From: Actinomycetota bacterium
Lineage (GTDB): Bacteria; Actinomycetota; Actinomycetes; S36-B12
DNA: 38,576 nt
Assembly (NCBI GenBank): GCA_009699015.1
Contig: WLOY01000016.1
Coordinates: 1 to 38,576, forward strand
Direction: 5' to 3'
In this document: positions 17,852 to 28,019 of the stretch, piece by piece
How positions within the stretch are numbered: the stretch's first letter is position 1
Layout of the letters: each line of letters begins with the position of its first letter
The notes under the pieces: generated by a model
Told to the model about the DNA's origin: nothing
Database searches by the model: none
The model's input: only the letters and a program-made list of their open reading frames with translations
Program-made: the position numbers and the translations under genes

Positions 17852-18895
17852 ATGTCCAACAGCCTGCTTGTCACTGACGAGCGCATGGCCAGCATCAGCA
17901 CGGTCACGCGCATTCTGCGCCGGCCAGAGATCGGCGCACTCCTCGGAGCCATCGTCATCTTTCTGATGTTCACGGCCGTGGACACAACCGGCATCTTCGC
18001 GAGCCTGACCGGGCTGGCTCGCTGGTCCGATGTCGCCGCAACCGTGGGGATCGTCGCCGTTCCGGTGGCACTCCTCATGATCGCCGGAGAGTTCGATCTC
18101 TCCGCCGGAGTCATGGTCGGATCGAGCGGGCTCTTCGCCGGCCTGCTCATCAGCAACTGGAATTGGAACATGTGGCCGGCGATTGCCGCCACCCTCGTCT
18201 TCGCCGCCGCCATCGGATTCATCAACGGCTGGCTTGTCATGGTCACCGGGTTGCCCTCCTTCATCGTGACCCTCGCCATGTTCTTCTCCCTTCGCGGCAT
18301 CAACCTCGGGCTCACAAAGGTGATCACCGACACGGTTCGCGTCGCGGACATCGATGAAGCTCCCGGCTACGACCTTGCGAGGTCGGTGTTCGCGTCCGAG
18401 ATCATCGAGCCCTACGACTACAAGGTCGCCGTCATCTGGTGGATTGCCGTCACGGCCCTCGCCACCTGGGTGCTCACCCGAACCCAGTTCGGCAACTGGA
18501 TCTACGCGGTCAGCGGCGACAAGGTCGCCGCCCGCAACACCGGAGTCCCGGTTCGTCGCACGAAGATCACCCTGTTCATGTGCACCTCGATGTCGGCTGC
18601 CCTCGTCGGCGTCATTACCCTCACCCGGCTCCGATCGATGCAGGCCGGACAGGGCGTCGGCGAGGAGTTCACCTTCATCATCGCTGCGGTCGTCGGCGGA
18701 TGCCTCCTCACCGGTGGGTACGGTTCCGCCATCGGAGCCTCGATCGGAGCCGCGATCATCGGCATGGCCTTCATCGGAATCGCCTACGCAGGGTGGAACA
18801 CCGACTGGACTTGGCTCTTCCTCGGCCTCATTCTCTTTCTTGCCGTCCTCGTCAACACGTTCATCGGCCGTCGCGCGTCAGGAGCGAGAAAATGA
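17852..18895 (+). CDS. sugar ABC transporter permease (RbsC-like)
   Basis: Hydrophobic, [73 protein letters not shown]. Confidence 0.92.
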   Translation: MSNSLLVTDERMASISTVTRILRRPEIGALLGAIVIFLMFTAVDTTGIFASLTGLARWSDVAATVGIVAVPVALLMIAGEFDLSAGVMVGSSGLFAGLLISNWNWNMWPAIAATLVFAAAIGFINGWLVMVTGLPSFIVTLAMFFSLRGINLGLTKVITDTVRVADIDEAPGYDLARSVFASEIIEPYDYKVAVIWWIAVTALATWVLTRTQFGNWIYAVSGDKVAARNTGVPVRRTKITLFMCTSMSAALVGVITLTRLRSMQAGQGVGEEFTFIIAAVVGGCLLTGGYGSAIGASIGAAIIGMAFIGIAYAGWNTDWTWLFLGLILFLAVLVNTFIGRRASGARK

Positions 18896-19701
18896 CAACC
18901 CAGGGGAACGAATCCGGCACCACCACGGCACTCGAACTCAAGCATGTTTCCAAGTTCTTCGGCAGCGTCATTGCCCTGCAGGACATCTCGCTCAGCGTGG
19001 AGCCCGGCATGGTGACGTGCGTACTCGGCGACAACGGGGCAGGGAAGTCCACCCTCATCAAGATCCTCAGCGGCGTGTACAGCCCGAGCGAAGGCGAAGT
19101 CCTGCTCAACGGGGAGGCCGTTACCTTCACCTCACCTCGAGAGGCCCTCGACAGTGGCATCGCGACCGTCTACCAGGATCTCGCCACCATTCCACTCATG
19201 TCGGTGTGGCGGAACTTCTTCCTCGGAAATGAGCCGCTCAAGGGCATTCCCCCCTTCCGCTACCTGGACCGGACCTACGCCAAGGAGGTCTGCCGAACCG
19301 AACTGCTCGACATGGGCATCGATATCCGCGACCCGGAGCAGCCCGTCGGCACCCTCTCCGGCGGCGAGCGACAGGCGGTTGCCATTGCCAGGGCAGTGCA
19401 CTTCGGCGCGAACGTCCTCATTCTTGATGAGCCGACGAGCGCGCTGGGAGTAAAGGCGTCAGGCGTCGTGCTGAAGTACGTCCTGCAAGCGCGCGATCGA
19501 GGCGTCGCAGTCGTCTTCATCACCCACAACCCGCATCATGCGTTCCTTGTCGGTGACCGCTTCTACCTGCTGAACCGCGGCCAGATGATGGAGACTTTCG
19601 AACGCGGTGCGGTCACGCGGGAGCAGTTGGTGCAGGCGATGGCAGGCGGGGCCGAGCTCGAGGTCCTCGAGCACGAACTCGAGTCGATCACCCGTCAATA
19701 A
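18892..19701 (+). CDS. sugar ABC transporter ATP-binding protein (single nucleotide-binding domain)
   Basis: Walker [10 protein letters not shown], signature [14 protein letters not shown], Walker [14 protein letters not shown]-loop VFITHN; ~270 aa. Confidence 0.93.
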   Translation: MTTQGNESGTTTALELKHVSKFFGSVIALQDISLSVEPGMVTCVLGDNGAGKSTLIKILSGVYSPSEGEVLLNGEAVTFTSPREALDSGIATVYQDLATIPLMSVWRNFFLGNEPLKGIPPFRYLDRTYAKEVCRTELLDMGIDIRDPEQPVGTLSGGERQAVAIARAVHFGANVLILDEPTSALGVKASGVVLKYVLQARDRGVAVVFITHNPHHAFLVGDRFYLLNRGQMMETFERGAVTREQLVQAMAGGAELEVLEHELESITRQ

Positions 19702-20191
19702 CACTCGGGTCGACGTCAAGGACGGTGCACGACCAGACGCCCGATGGCGCCGCAACCCACACGGCATCGGATTTCCGTGCCCCGACGAGGGCGGTCGCGA
19801 GCGGTGACGTCTGGGAGATCCGCTCACCGTCGAGGAATGCCTCTGCCGGGTGAACGATGCGCACCCAATCGTGGGATCCATCGGCCATCGACACCTTGAC
19901 CCTCATGCCGACCTCGATTCGGCCGTCGAATGCCAGGTCGTCATCAGTCATGATCTCGGCCTCGGCGAGCAATGCCTCGAGGTCATTCGCCTCGACGAGG
20001 AGCCTTTCGAACTCGGCGACATCGCGCTCATCGCGCTCCTTGTCGACGAGCAAGGGTCGCAGTTCGGGCAGTCGTTGCTCCCTGATGTCGACAATGCGTT
20101 CAGCGATCCCAGAGTAGCCACCCGGGGTCAGCCGGAGGGCTTGGGATGCGTTGCGGTTACGACCTCTCGACGTCGTTGCCTTGGTGCTCAT
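19688..20191 (-). CDS. GreA/GreB-family transcription-elongation-factor-like protein
   Basis: C-terminal [54 protein letters not shown] resembles the GreA/B C-terminal domain. Confidence 0.72.
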   Translation of the reverse strand: MSTKATTSRGRNRNASQALRLTPGGYSGIAERIVDIREQRLPELRPLLVDKERDERDVAEFERLLVEANDLEALLAEAEIMTDDDLAFDGRIEVGMRVKVSMADGSHDWVRIVHPAEAFLDGERISQTSPLATALVGARKSDAVWVAAPSGVWSCTVLDVDPSVIDG

Positions 20192-20508
20192 TGGGACGAT
20201 TCCCTTCTCGTGGATCGGCGGGTGAGGGTGGACAGGGCTGCGGCCGAGCGACGGCGCACCTGATGCAAGGTGCGCTCGGCCCAGGCGAATTCCGAGGCGA
20301 GGATCAACAGCCCGAGGATGATGAGCGGTATTCCCGGCCCCGGAAGCACGAGGAGCACCACGCCGGTGAGGAGCGTCGCCCCGCCCACGACCGCAACCGC
20401 GATCCAGCGGATCGGATGCGGCAGGCGCCGCCACGGGTATGTGGGCACAGGCCGAGCCGACTCAGATTCGTTGGGGGCCTGCGCGTGATGGGGACTGGGC
20501 GAATTCAT
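20188..20508 (-). CDS. PGPGW-family small transmembrane protein
   Basis: VGGATLLTGVVLLVLPGPGIPLIILGLLILASEFAWAER; overlaps the GreA-like start. Confidence 0.75.
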   Translation of the reverse strand: MNSPSPHHAQAPNESESARPVPTYPWRRLPHPIRWIAVAVVGGATLLTGVVLLVLPGPGIPLIILGLLILASEFAWAERTLHQVRRRSAAALSTLTRRSTRRESSQ

Positions 20509-20689
20509 TCATCCTCCTTGTGTCAGGCAGCACATGCTGCTGCTGGCACAAGGTCTCTCGCCACCGACCTAGGTCGGCCCGGGTGCCGGACGCTTTCGCG
20601 CCGTGATGACGACAGCCCAGATATCGGGATACTCCCCTTGCTTCGACGAAGAATGCCAGACGTTGCCGCGCGGGGCAAGTCGTAGGCCC

Positions 20690-21034
20690 TCAGTGCTGCT
20701 CTGGACCCGAATCAGCACGGCTCGACGGCGGCGCCGGGTCCGCGGAGAACAGGTCGATGAGCTCGCCCACCGAATGGTCCGACTCCGCTCGGTGACGAAA
20801 TGGCCGGTCCCGGTTGATGGTGTAGGCGTTGCGCCGCCCGACTCGCTCCTTGACGACATACCCGGCGTGCTCGAGGTCAGTGACGATCATCTGGACCGCC
20901 CGCTCGGTGATCCCGGCCGCGACCGCGAGATCCCGGATGCGCATGTCGGGCTCGCGCGCGATGAGAAGGAGCACCCGCCCATGGTTGGTGAGGAGGGTCC
21001 ATGCACGCGCACTCTCAGCCCCCACCGTCGTCAT
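20690..21034 (-). CDS. winged-helix (MarR/ArsR-like) transcriptional regulator
   Basis: LLTNHGRVLLLIAREPDMRIRDLAVAAGITERAVQMIVTDLEHAGYVVKERVGRRNAYTIN. Confidence 0.8.
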   Translation of the reverse strand: MTTVGAESARAWTLLTNHGRVLLLIAREPDMRIRDLAVAAGITERAVQMIVTDLEHAGYVVKERVGRRNAYTINRDRPFRHRAESDHSVGELIDLFSADPAPPSSRADSGPEQH

Positions 21035-21128
21035 GCCCCCATCGTGTCGTACGGAGGCCCCGGTGCGCAGCAGGGCTGGAGTAGGACTCGCTTTATTAGC
21101 GAATCTTTTTTCCGGTATTTTTTTTCGT

Positions 21129-22103
21129 ATGTTTTCCGCCTCGCCCGCGATCCTCGGCAGCCTCCTCACCATTCCCGTACTGGCCTTCCTCCTCGGAATC
21201 CTCGCGGCAGCACTCCGCACCGACCTTCGCCTCCCCGGTGCGGCCTATCAGGCCATCTCGGTCTACCTGCTCCTCGCGATCGGCGTCAAAGGCGGTGTCT
21301 CCCTCAGCGAGTCAAGCCCGCAGGAGGTCATCGCGCCCCTCGGAGCCGCGTTCACCCTCGGAATCCTCATCCCCGTCGCCGCGTTCTGGATCCTGCGGGG
21401 CATCACGCGTCTGGGCCCCGTCGACCGCGGGGCCTTAGCCGCGCACTACGGGTCGACCTCACTCGTCACCTTCACCGCCTGCCTCGTCTTCCTGGACTCC
21501 GCCGGCATCGCCTACGAGGGGTTCATGGCGACGATCCTCACCGTGCTCGAGGTGCCGGGGATCATCGCGGGAGTCTTCCTTGCCAGCCGAACGGGCGGCC
21601 AGCGCGCGTCCTGGCGCCCGGCCCTAGCGGAGGTGCTCACGAGCAAGTCGATCCTCCTGCTGGCCGGCGGCCTCGCCATCGGCCTCCTCGCCGGCCCGGC
21701 CGGATACGTCAGCGTCCAACCCTTCTTCGGTGCGCTCTTCACGGGCGTGCTCACCTTGTTCCTCCTCCACCTCGGAGCTATGACCGGCAAGCACCTTCGC
21801 GATGTCCGATCCGCCGGGCCGGGCCTCATCGCGTTCGCCATCGGATTCCCGGTGATTACCGGTGCTGCAGGTGTCGCGGCCGGGACCCTGACGGGGCTAT
21901 CGCCGGGCGGCTCAACAGTCATGGGCGTCCTGTGCGCGAGCGCCTCCTACATCGCCGCACCCGCCGCTGTGCGCATCGCACTTCCGGACGCGAACCTCGG
22001 GCTCTGCCTCACATCCAGCCTCTGCATCACCTTTCCCTTCAACCTCATCCTCGGGATCCCCCTCTACCTGGCCATGGCCTCCGCGCTCGCCACGATCACA
22101 TGA
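21129..22103 (+). CDS. SbtA-family sodium-dependent bicarbonate transporter-like permease
   Basis: TIPVLAFLLGILAAALRTDLRLPGAAYQAISVYLLLAIGVKGGVSL and about ten hydrophobic segments. Confidence 0.8.
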   Translation: MFSASPAILGSLLTIPVLAFLLGILAAALRTDLRLPGAAYQAISVYLLLAIGVKGGVSLSESSPQEVIAPLGAAFTLGILIPVAAFWILRGITRLGPVDRGALAAHYGSTSLVTFTACLVFLDSAGIAYEGFMATILTVLEVPGIIAGVFLASRTGGQRASWRPALAEVLTSKSILLLAGGLAIGLLAGPAGYVSVQPFFGALFTGVLTLFLLHLGAMTGKHLRDVRSAGPGLIAFAIGFPVITGAAGVAAGTLTGLSPGGSTVMGVLCASASYIAAPAAVRIALPDANLGLCLTSSLCITFPFNLILGIPLYLAMASALATIT

Positions 22104-22170
22104 TCAGCGACGTGCTCACCAAGCGCGTATCCTCAGGCGGGCACGCCTTACCCCAGACAAAGGAGCCGCA

Positions 22171-22908
22171 ATGCCAGCCGAAACCCGGTCTCTCCAGGAC
22201 ACGGTCGTCGCCATCACCGGCGCGACCGCCGGCATCGGGGCGGCGACTGCTCGCCTTCTCGTCGAGGCAGGTGCCAAGGTGGCCCTCGGCGGCAGGCGCG
22301 AGGAGCGACTGACCGCGCTGGTTGACGAACTCGGTGCCGATCATGCCGTCGCTGTCGTATGCGACGTCTCGCTCCCCGCTGACAACGCACGCCTTATCGC
22401 CGCGGCCGTCGACCGCTGGGGCCGAATCGACTCGGTGGTCCCGAACGCGGGCATCGGCATCTACGGCGGCATCATGGACACCACCGACGAGCGACTCGCC
22501 GAGATGATGGAGACGAACTTCGCCGGCACCGTCTGGACTGTCCGCGCCGCCATCCCCGAGATGCTCCGCACAACCGGCGGCGGCGACATCGTCATCGTCT
22601 CGAGCGCAGCAGGCCTTCGCGGTGGAGCCGATGAGGCTGTGTACGCGGGCACGAAGTTCGCGCAGGTCGGGCTCGCCGGGGCGATGGATCGCGAGCTCCG
22701 ATCACAGGGCATCCGGGTCACCGCCATCTGCCCCGCAGGCGTCGAGACTGAATTCGCGATTGGCGACGGCAGAACTGCCGGCGACCCGTCGCTCGCCGAG
22801 TACATGCGACCGGAGGATGTCGCGTTCGCGATCGTCACGGTTCTCGCCCAGCCACGCCGGGTTCGCACAACACTGTGGTCGCTGTGGTCCATGGGCCAGC
22901 AGGGCTGA
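22171..22908 (+). CDS. short-chain dehydrogenase/reductase
   Basis: AITGATAGIGAATARLL, PNAGIGIYGG, SSAAG, YAGTKFA active-site motif. Confidence 0.93.
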   Translation: MPAETRSLQDTVVAITGATAGIGAATARLLVEAGAKVALGGRREERLTALVDELGADHAVAVVCDVSLPADNARLIAAAVDRWGRIDSVVPNAGIGIYGGIMDTTDERLAEMMETNFAGTVWTVRAAIPEMLRTTGGGDIVIVSSAAGLRGGADEAVYAGTKFAQVGLAGAMDRELRSQGIRVTAICPAGVETEFAIGDGRTAGDPSLAEYMRPEDVAFAIVTVLAQPRRVRTTLWSLWSMGQQG

Positions 22909-22918
22909 GGACGCGATC

Positions 22919-23929
22919 ATGACTGCGACCACGACTCAGCACCCGGACCCGTCCGGGCTCACGCACCGACCCCTCGGCTCGACAACGGGGATTACCGTCA
23001 CCGACCTCGGCTTGGGCCTTTGGGCCGTCGCCGGCAGCGAGTGGGGCCCGGGCGACGATGCCGCCTCGCTCGACGCCATCGAGGTTGCGCTCGAGGCCGG
23101 CGTCACCTTCTTCGACACCGCTGACATCTATGGTGACGGCCACTCCGAGGAACTCCTCGGTCAGGCCATGGCCGGGCGTCGCGACCGCTTCATCGTCGCG
23201 AGCAAGATCGGCTGGAATGGCTTCGACCAGGAGTCGAACCATTCGCGGTACGACACCGCCGAATCGATCGTCCACGGCGTCGAGACTTCCCTTCAGCGGC
23301 TCAACACCGATCACCTCGACGTCATCCAGTGCCATATCAACTACACCGAGCCCAATACGGATGCCTTCATCGAGGGCTTCCGCCAGCTCAAGGCGCAGGG
23401 CAAGGTTCGGGCGTGGGGCGTGAGCACCGGCGACATCGATCACCTCCGCTACTTCAACGCCGGTGGCGACTGCGACGTCCTGCAGATCGACTACTCCATC
23501 CTCAACCGCATACCCGAGCAGGAGATCCTCCCCTACTGCGAGGCGAACGGGATCGGCGTGATTGTCAGGGGCCCACTCGCCATGGGGCTCCTCGCAGACA
23601 AGTTCACCCCCGAAAGCAGCTTCCCCGCTGGCGATTTCCGGGTCGCGTGGATGGAGGACCCGGAGCAAAACGAGCAGTACCGAAGCGACCTAGCCGTCGT
23701 CGACGGCCTACGGCCACTCCTACCCGAAGGCCAGTCCATGGCCGAGTTCGCGCTCCGCTTCGTGCGCAGCCATCCGGCCGTGAGCACCGTGATTCCCGGA
23801 GCACGTGACGGACGCCAGTCCGCCGCCAACGCCCGGGCAGGCACAGCCCCATTGCTCACGAACACAGAACTCGCCGGGGTCGATGCGCTCGTCCCAAATG
23901 GCGGCGGTCGAATGATCTGGCCGGCATGA
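22919..23929 (+). CDS. aldo/keto reductase
   Basis: GVTFFDTADIYGDGHSEELLGQAM, IVASKIGWNG, WGVSTGDIDHL. Confidence 0.93.
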   Translation: MTATTTQHPDPSGLTHRPLGSTTGITVTDLGLGLWAVAGSEWGPGDDAASLDAIEVALEAGVTFFDTADIYGDGHSEELLGQAMAGRRDRFIVASKIGWNGFDQESNHSRYDTAESIVHGVETSLQRLNTDHLDVIQCHINYTEPNTDAFIEGFRQLKAQGKVRAWGVSTGDIDHLRYFNAGGDCDVLQIDYSILNRIPEQEILPYCEANGIGVIVRGPLAMGLLADKFTPESSFPAGDFRVAWMEDPEQNEQYRSDLAVVDGLRPLLPEGQSMAEFALRFVRSHPAVSTVIPGARDGRQSAANARAGTAPLLTNTELAGVDALVPNGGGRMIWPA

Positions 23930-24408
23930 GACGAATCCTCGTAGCGATCGCCCTCGGGTCGGCGATGCTCGTCGCCGGATGCAGCGGCACACAGGGCGAC
24001 TCCATGCCGTTCGACTTCAGCTACGAAACCGACTCCGGAACGAACTCTTCCGCGAAGATCGGTTCGGACCCGGTCATCACCTACGGCAACATCAGTTTCT
24101 CCGGGACGGGAACCCTGGCGACGGCACCCGTTGACGTCGCCCTGCAGGCGAACGTGCTCTTCACCGACGGCACCGGACCCTCAGGGGGCTACCTCACCGT
24201 GACCGATGCCGCCGGCGACGAGCTCCTCCTCCAGTTGGTCTCCCAGGCCACTGCCAAGGGCTCCGGCGCCGTGGTCGAGGGCGACTTCACCGTCGTCACC
24301 GGAACCGGTCATTGGGCCGGAGTGACGGGCAAGGGCAACGGGGTCGGCGAACGTGGCGAGGCCCTCGGCGCTCCGGTCACCTGGCACGTCGACCTCACGC
24401 TGGAGTGA
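23926..24408 (+). CDS. putative lipoprotein of unknown function
   Basis: MRRILVAIALGSAMLVAGCSGTQ lipobox; start overlaps the AKR stop. Confidence 0.75.
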   Translation: MRRILVAIALGSAMLVAGCSGTQGDSMPFDFSYETDSGTNSSAKIGSDPVITYGNISFSGTGTLATAPVDVALQANVLFTDGTGPSGGYLTVTDAAGDELLLQLVSQATAKGSGAVVEGDFTVVTGTGHWAGVTGKGNGVGERGEALGAPVTWHVDLTLE

Positions 24409-24410
24409 CG

Positions 24411-25520
24411 ATGCCGCGGGCGGGCTTCGTGGTCGCGATGGTCGCTGCCACGTTACTGGTCGGCTCCTGCTCGGCAAGGGATCCCGGTGGTGCTGTACCT
24501 CCCTCGGGTATAAGTGCGTCACCCGCTCATCCGATGACTCCCCCCGCACCGCCGGCCCCGGCTGCGCAGCTGCCCTCCCCCGCTCCGCTTACAGCAGCCG
24601 AGCTCTACTCGGCCACCCGCGACGAACTTCTCGCGATTCAAGCGCGCGAGGGCAGCGGACGGGCCCTCGGCGCACTCGGCCGACTCGCGCAAAGCGAGCA
24701 GGGAGTGAGCGGGGTGTGCCATGCCATCTCGCATGAACTCGGCCATGCTGCCCTAGAGCAGGCCGGCGGCCGGGTGGGCGACGCCCTGACCGACCGCGAT
24801 GACGTCTGCGGGGGCGGGTTCACCCACGGGGTCATCGAGCAGGCCCTCGCCGAGTCGGCTGATCCCGAGGCCGCCATGCTCACCGTCTGCGCCCCGCGGC
24901 AGGACGGATCCTGCTGGCATGGCGTAGGCCACGGGCTCATGTTCGCCTCCGGCACGGACAGGAGAAAGGCTCTCACCGGCTGCGCGAAGGCCCCGAGCAC
25001 GCTCCTGTCAAACCGGTGTGGCGAGGGGGTCTTCATGCAGTTGTTCAGCGCCGATCTCTCGGCGGGTCATGCCGCCGCTCAGCATGACGATTCAGGACAC
25101 GGCGATGGACCGGCGATGGACGCACCGATCGCACGCAACCCGGCGGCCGCGCGCGACGCATGCCAGAGCACCACCGCCCCCCACGATGCCCAGTGCTGGT
25201 TCTACTCCCCCCTTGTTTGGCTGACAGTTCATCCGGACGACTTCGACGGAACACTGGCCTGGTGCCGGGGCGCCGGGACCGAATTCGGCCAAACCCAATG
25301 CGCACGGGGGCTCGGCAGCCGGACGGTCAAGTTCCACCCGGACGACCTGAGCATCGGAGCCCGAACCTGTGGCAGGGCCGGCGACCTCCTCGACCCCTGC
25401 GTCAGTGGAATGGGCAGCTACTGGTCGGTGCACTGGGAGGGCGCCGTGCCCGCCAGCGACCTCTGCACCCACCTGCCCCCGGGCCGTGCGCGCAAGCGAT
25501 GCCCCGTCGTCACCGGCTGA
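24411..25520 (+). CDS. secreted His/Cys-rich protein of unknown function
   Basis: Lipoprotein-like leader (VAATLLVGSCSARD), Pro/Ala-rich linker, then CHAISHELGHAALE, CGGGFTHGVIEQ, CWHGVGHGLMF, RCGEGVFMQ. Confidence 0.75.
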   Translation: MPRAGFVVAMVAATLLVGSCSARDPGGAVPPSGISASPAHPMTPPAPPAPAAQLPSPAPLTAAELYSATRDELLAIQAREGSGRALGALGRLAQSEQGVSGVCHAISHELGHAALEQAGGRVGDALTDRDDVCGGGFTHGVIEQALAESADPEAAMLTVCAPRQDGSCWHGVGHGLMFASGTDRRKALTGCAKAPSTLLSNRCGEGVFMQLFSADLSAGHAAAQHDDSGHGDGPAMDAPIARNPAAARDACQSTTAPHDAQCWFYSPLVWLTVHPDDFDGTLAWCRGAGTEFGQTQCARGLGSRTVKFHPDDLSIGARTCGRAGDLLDPCVSGMGSYWSVHWEGAVPASDLCTHLPPGRARKRCPVVTG

Positions 25521-25611
25521 CGGCTCGTTCCAACCCCGCCAGAAACACGCCCGCCAGGCTCGCGGTCGCATCGGTGCTGCGCGCTGGCTCACTTCGTCAT
25601 AGCATCGAGAA

Positions 25612-26613
25612 ATGGTTCCTCTCGCATCGCCGAACACCGTGACCACCCCGGTGCTTCTCCCTTCCCGAGCGATATCCCCTGCCATCACTTTCGCCGTGCT
25701 CACAGCGGCAGTCATGGCACTCGTGTTCGCATCGCCCTCCGCTGCAGCCGAGTCCGACCCCTCGATCCCCGCGGCCATCGCCGAGACCTACGACGGCAGG
25801 GACCTTCGCATCCGCAAGGACATCGGCGCGACCTCGGCATACACCCGGCACGCCATCACCTATGAGAGCGGCGACCTGACGATCAGCGGGATCATGAACA
25901 AGCCGCGGGGCAAGGGGCCGTTCCCCGTCGTCGTCCTCGCCCACGGCTACATCGATCCAGCGGTGTACGTCACCGGGCAGGGCTTCCGCCGGGAGCAGGA
26001 CTGGCTCGCACGCAACGGCTACGTCGCCCTGCACGTCGACTACCGCAACCACGCCGGCTCCGACGATGACCCCAGCAGCGACGTCTCCCTGCGCCTGGGC
26101 TACGCCGCTGACGTCATCAACGCCGGGCTCGCGGTGCGCGGCTCCGCCCTCCCCTTCATCGACTCGGGAAGGGTGGCACTCCTCGGACGCTCGATGGGGG
26201 GCGGCGTCGCCTTCCAGTCCATGGTCATCAGGCCGGGGGTCTACGACGCCGTCATCACCTACGCCTCCACCAGCACCGACATCGTCGACAACTTCAACCG
26301 ATGGCAGCGATTCGACGGGAACCTCGGGCGCCGCATCATCGCGCGATACGGAAGCCCGGAGGCCAATCCGGCTTTCTGGCGGACGATGTCCTCGCGCAAC
26401 TACCTCGCCCGCGCCACCGAGCCGGTGCTGATGCTCCATGGGACGAACGATGAGAGCTGCGACATCGAGTGGGCCCGGGCGACCGAGCGCGCATTGATGC
26501 AGGCAGGCAAGGACGTCACCCTCGTCGAGTACCGCGGTGCCGGCCACTACCTCTACGGGCCCTGGACCGACTCCATCCGGCAAGTGAAGCGATTCCTGGC
26601 CAAGCACGTGTGA
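25612..26613 (+). CDS. secreted alpha/beta hydrolase (prolyl oligopeptidase S9-like)
   Basis: Signal-like N-terminus, VVVLAHGY, nucleophile elbow LLGRSMGGGVA, LMLHGTND, GAGHYLYG. Confidence 0.87.
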   Translation: MVPLASPNTVTTPVLLPSRAISPAITFAVLTAAVMALVFASPSAAAESDPSIPAAIAETYDGRDLRIRKDIGATSAYTRHAITYESGDLTISGIMNKPRGKGPFPVVVLAHGYIDPAVYVTGQGFRREQDWLARNGYVALHVDYRNHAGSDDDPSSDVSLRLGYAADVINAGLAVRGSALPFIDSGRVALLGRSMGGGVAFQSMVIRPGVYDAVITYASTSTDIVDNFNRWQRFDGNLGRRIIARYGSPEANPAFWRTMSSRNYLARATEPVLMLHGTNDESCDIEWARATERALMQAGKDVTLVEYRGAGHYLYGPWTDSIRQVKRFLAKHV

Positions 26614-26628
26614 TCGAAGTCGACCTGC

Positions 26629-26648
26629 CGTCGGCCCCGTCGCCGACG
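26629..26648. terminator. possible bidirectional terminator hairpin
   Basis: CGTCGGC-CCCGTC-GCCGACG (7-bp perfect stem, 6-nt loop) between convergent genes. Confidence 0.4.
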
Positions 26649-26667
26649 ACCCGGTGCTTGCCGAACG

Positions 26668-26979
26668 TCAGGAGATCTCCTTGACGAACACGTGGATGAG
26701 CTCAAGCTCCTCGCGCTCGGGAACCTCGGTGAGCTTGTCGGCGACGGTTGCCCGGAACTGGTCGAAGAGGGCCGCGTGGCCGACCTCGGCCGCCTCCGTG
26801 GCAGAGGCGAAGACGCCGATGCCGCGGATCACCTGGCGCTTGCGATCCGCCGTCACGAGGATGAGGTCCTCATTCGGGTTCATGATGCCGAACTCGTCGG
26901 CGAACGCGATGTAGTCGTCGAGAACCTCGTCGAAGTGCTCGGGCTTGGTTCGCATGCTGTATTCGATCACTGCGGGCAC
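26668..26979 (-). CDS. small protein, possibly antibiotic-biosynthesis-monooxygenase (dimeric alpha/beta barrel)-like
   Basis: MPAVIEYSMRTKPEHFDEVLDDYIAFADEFG...VFASATEAAEVGHAALFDQFRATVADKLTEVPEREELELIHVFVKE. Confidence 0.6.
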   Translation of the reverse strand: MPAVIEYSMRTKPEHFDEVLDDYIAFADEFGIMNPNEDLILVTADRKRQVIRGIGVFASATEAAEVGHAALFDQFRATVADKLTEVPEREELELIHVFVKEIS

Positions 26980-27070
26980 GGTGTGCTCCTTCTCTGTCGG
27001 GATGTCTCAGGACGAGTCTGCCCTACTCGCGGCTCCCATGCCGATAGGTCACGATGCCCTCCGGCGCGCG

Positions 27071-27463
27071 TCAGGCCTTGGGCGATGTCCGTCGGAGCCA
27101 CCACAGGCCGATAATCGGGAGCGCCAGCGGGATGAAGAGGTAGCCGCTGCCGTACGTCGACCACACAGTCGCCCTCGGGAATGCGTCGGGGAACAGCAAG
27201 CTCGCCGTCCCGACGACAAGGACTCCCGACAGCTCGAAGACCAATGCCGCAGTCGCCACCCGCCGACTCGTGCGATCGGCCCGGGACAGGGCAACCGTCG
27301 CGATGATGTAGACGACCGCCGCGAGTGCCGACAGCAGGTAGGCAACCGGAGCCTCGTCGAATCGGGTGAACAGCTGGACGGCCGACCGGGCTGTCGCCGC
27401 GATCGCGAATATCGCATACACGACAACGAGCAGGCGGGCACCGCCCGTGGATCGCTCAGCCAC
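27071..27463 (-). CDS. hypothetical membrane protein (four hydrophobic segments)
   Basis: MAERSTGGARLLVVVYAIFAIAATARSAVQL...YLFIPLALPIIGLWWLRRTSP; overlaps the next membrane protein gene. Confidence 0.7.
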   Translation of the reverse strand: MAERSTGGARLLVVVYAIFAIAATARSAVQLFTRFDEAPVAYLLSALAAVVYIIATVALSRADRTSRRVATAALVFELSGVLVVGTASLLFPDAFPRATVWSTYGSGYLFIPLALPIIGLWWLRRTSPKA

Positions 27464-27818
27464 CGCCGGACCACACCTGCTGGATTCGCGCGACGAGCAC
27501 CGGCATGACGAGCCCGACGACGACGATGATCGCCGAGCCGATCCGGGTCCTATCGCCCCGGGTCCACCACCAGGAGCCGATCGGGATGACCGGGCTCAGG
27601 ACGAGGTACCCGACGAACTCCGCACGCGCGAAATCCTGGTCAGAGCCGATCATCTGGACGATGCCGCCGATCGCGAGGACGATGAACAGCGCAGCGATCA
27701 CGAGCTGGCTGGAATGCAGGGCCCGGCTCATCGGCCGGTTGAGCACCAGGTGAACGAGGGCCCAGGCCGCCATCGCCAGGCTCACGACCATGGTGATGGT
27801 GGCGAACAGACCCGTCAT
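27456..27818 (-). CDS. hypothetical membrane protein
   Basis: MTGLFATITMVVSLAMAAWALVHLVLNRPMSRALHSSQLVIAALFIVLAIGGIVQMIG; translationally coupled to the downstream ORF. Confidence 0.7.
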   Translation of the reverse strand: MTGLFATITMVVSLAMAAWALVHLVLNRPMSRALHSSQLVIAALFIVLAIGGIVQMIGSDQDFARAEFVGYLVLSPVIPIGSWWWTRGDRTRIGSAIIVVVGLVMPVLVARIQQVWSGGG

Positions 27819-28019
27819 GCCCTCATCCTTCCAGACTCGCCGTCACTCCAACCGATGGCCCTGCGACGCGAATCGGGTCAGGCTTGGGCCTCGACGAGTC
27901 GGGCAGCGGCCATGTCACGGAGCAGTTTCGAGTCCAACTTCCAGTCGCCCAGCACGTGGTCGACGCCTCCAGTGGCGTCGCAATAACCGGAAGGGCCTGA
28001 TCGAGTTCGCGTGAATCCC

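Noticed and set aside
18354-19232. + strand 292-aa Ser/Arg/Pro-rich ORF
   Set aside because: Out-of-frame reading of the permease and ATPase genes.
20603-22312. + strand 569-aa ORF
   Set aside because: R/P/H-rich, out-of-frame shadow of the SbtA-like gene.
25597-26607. - strand 336-aa ORF opposite the alpha/beta hydrolase
   Set aside because: Shadow ORF; the + strand encodes a hydrolase with an intact nucleophile elbow.
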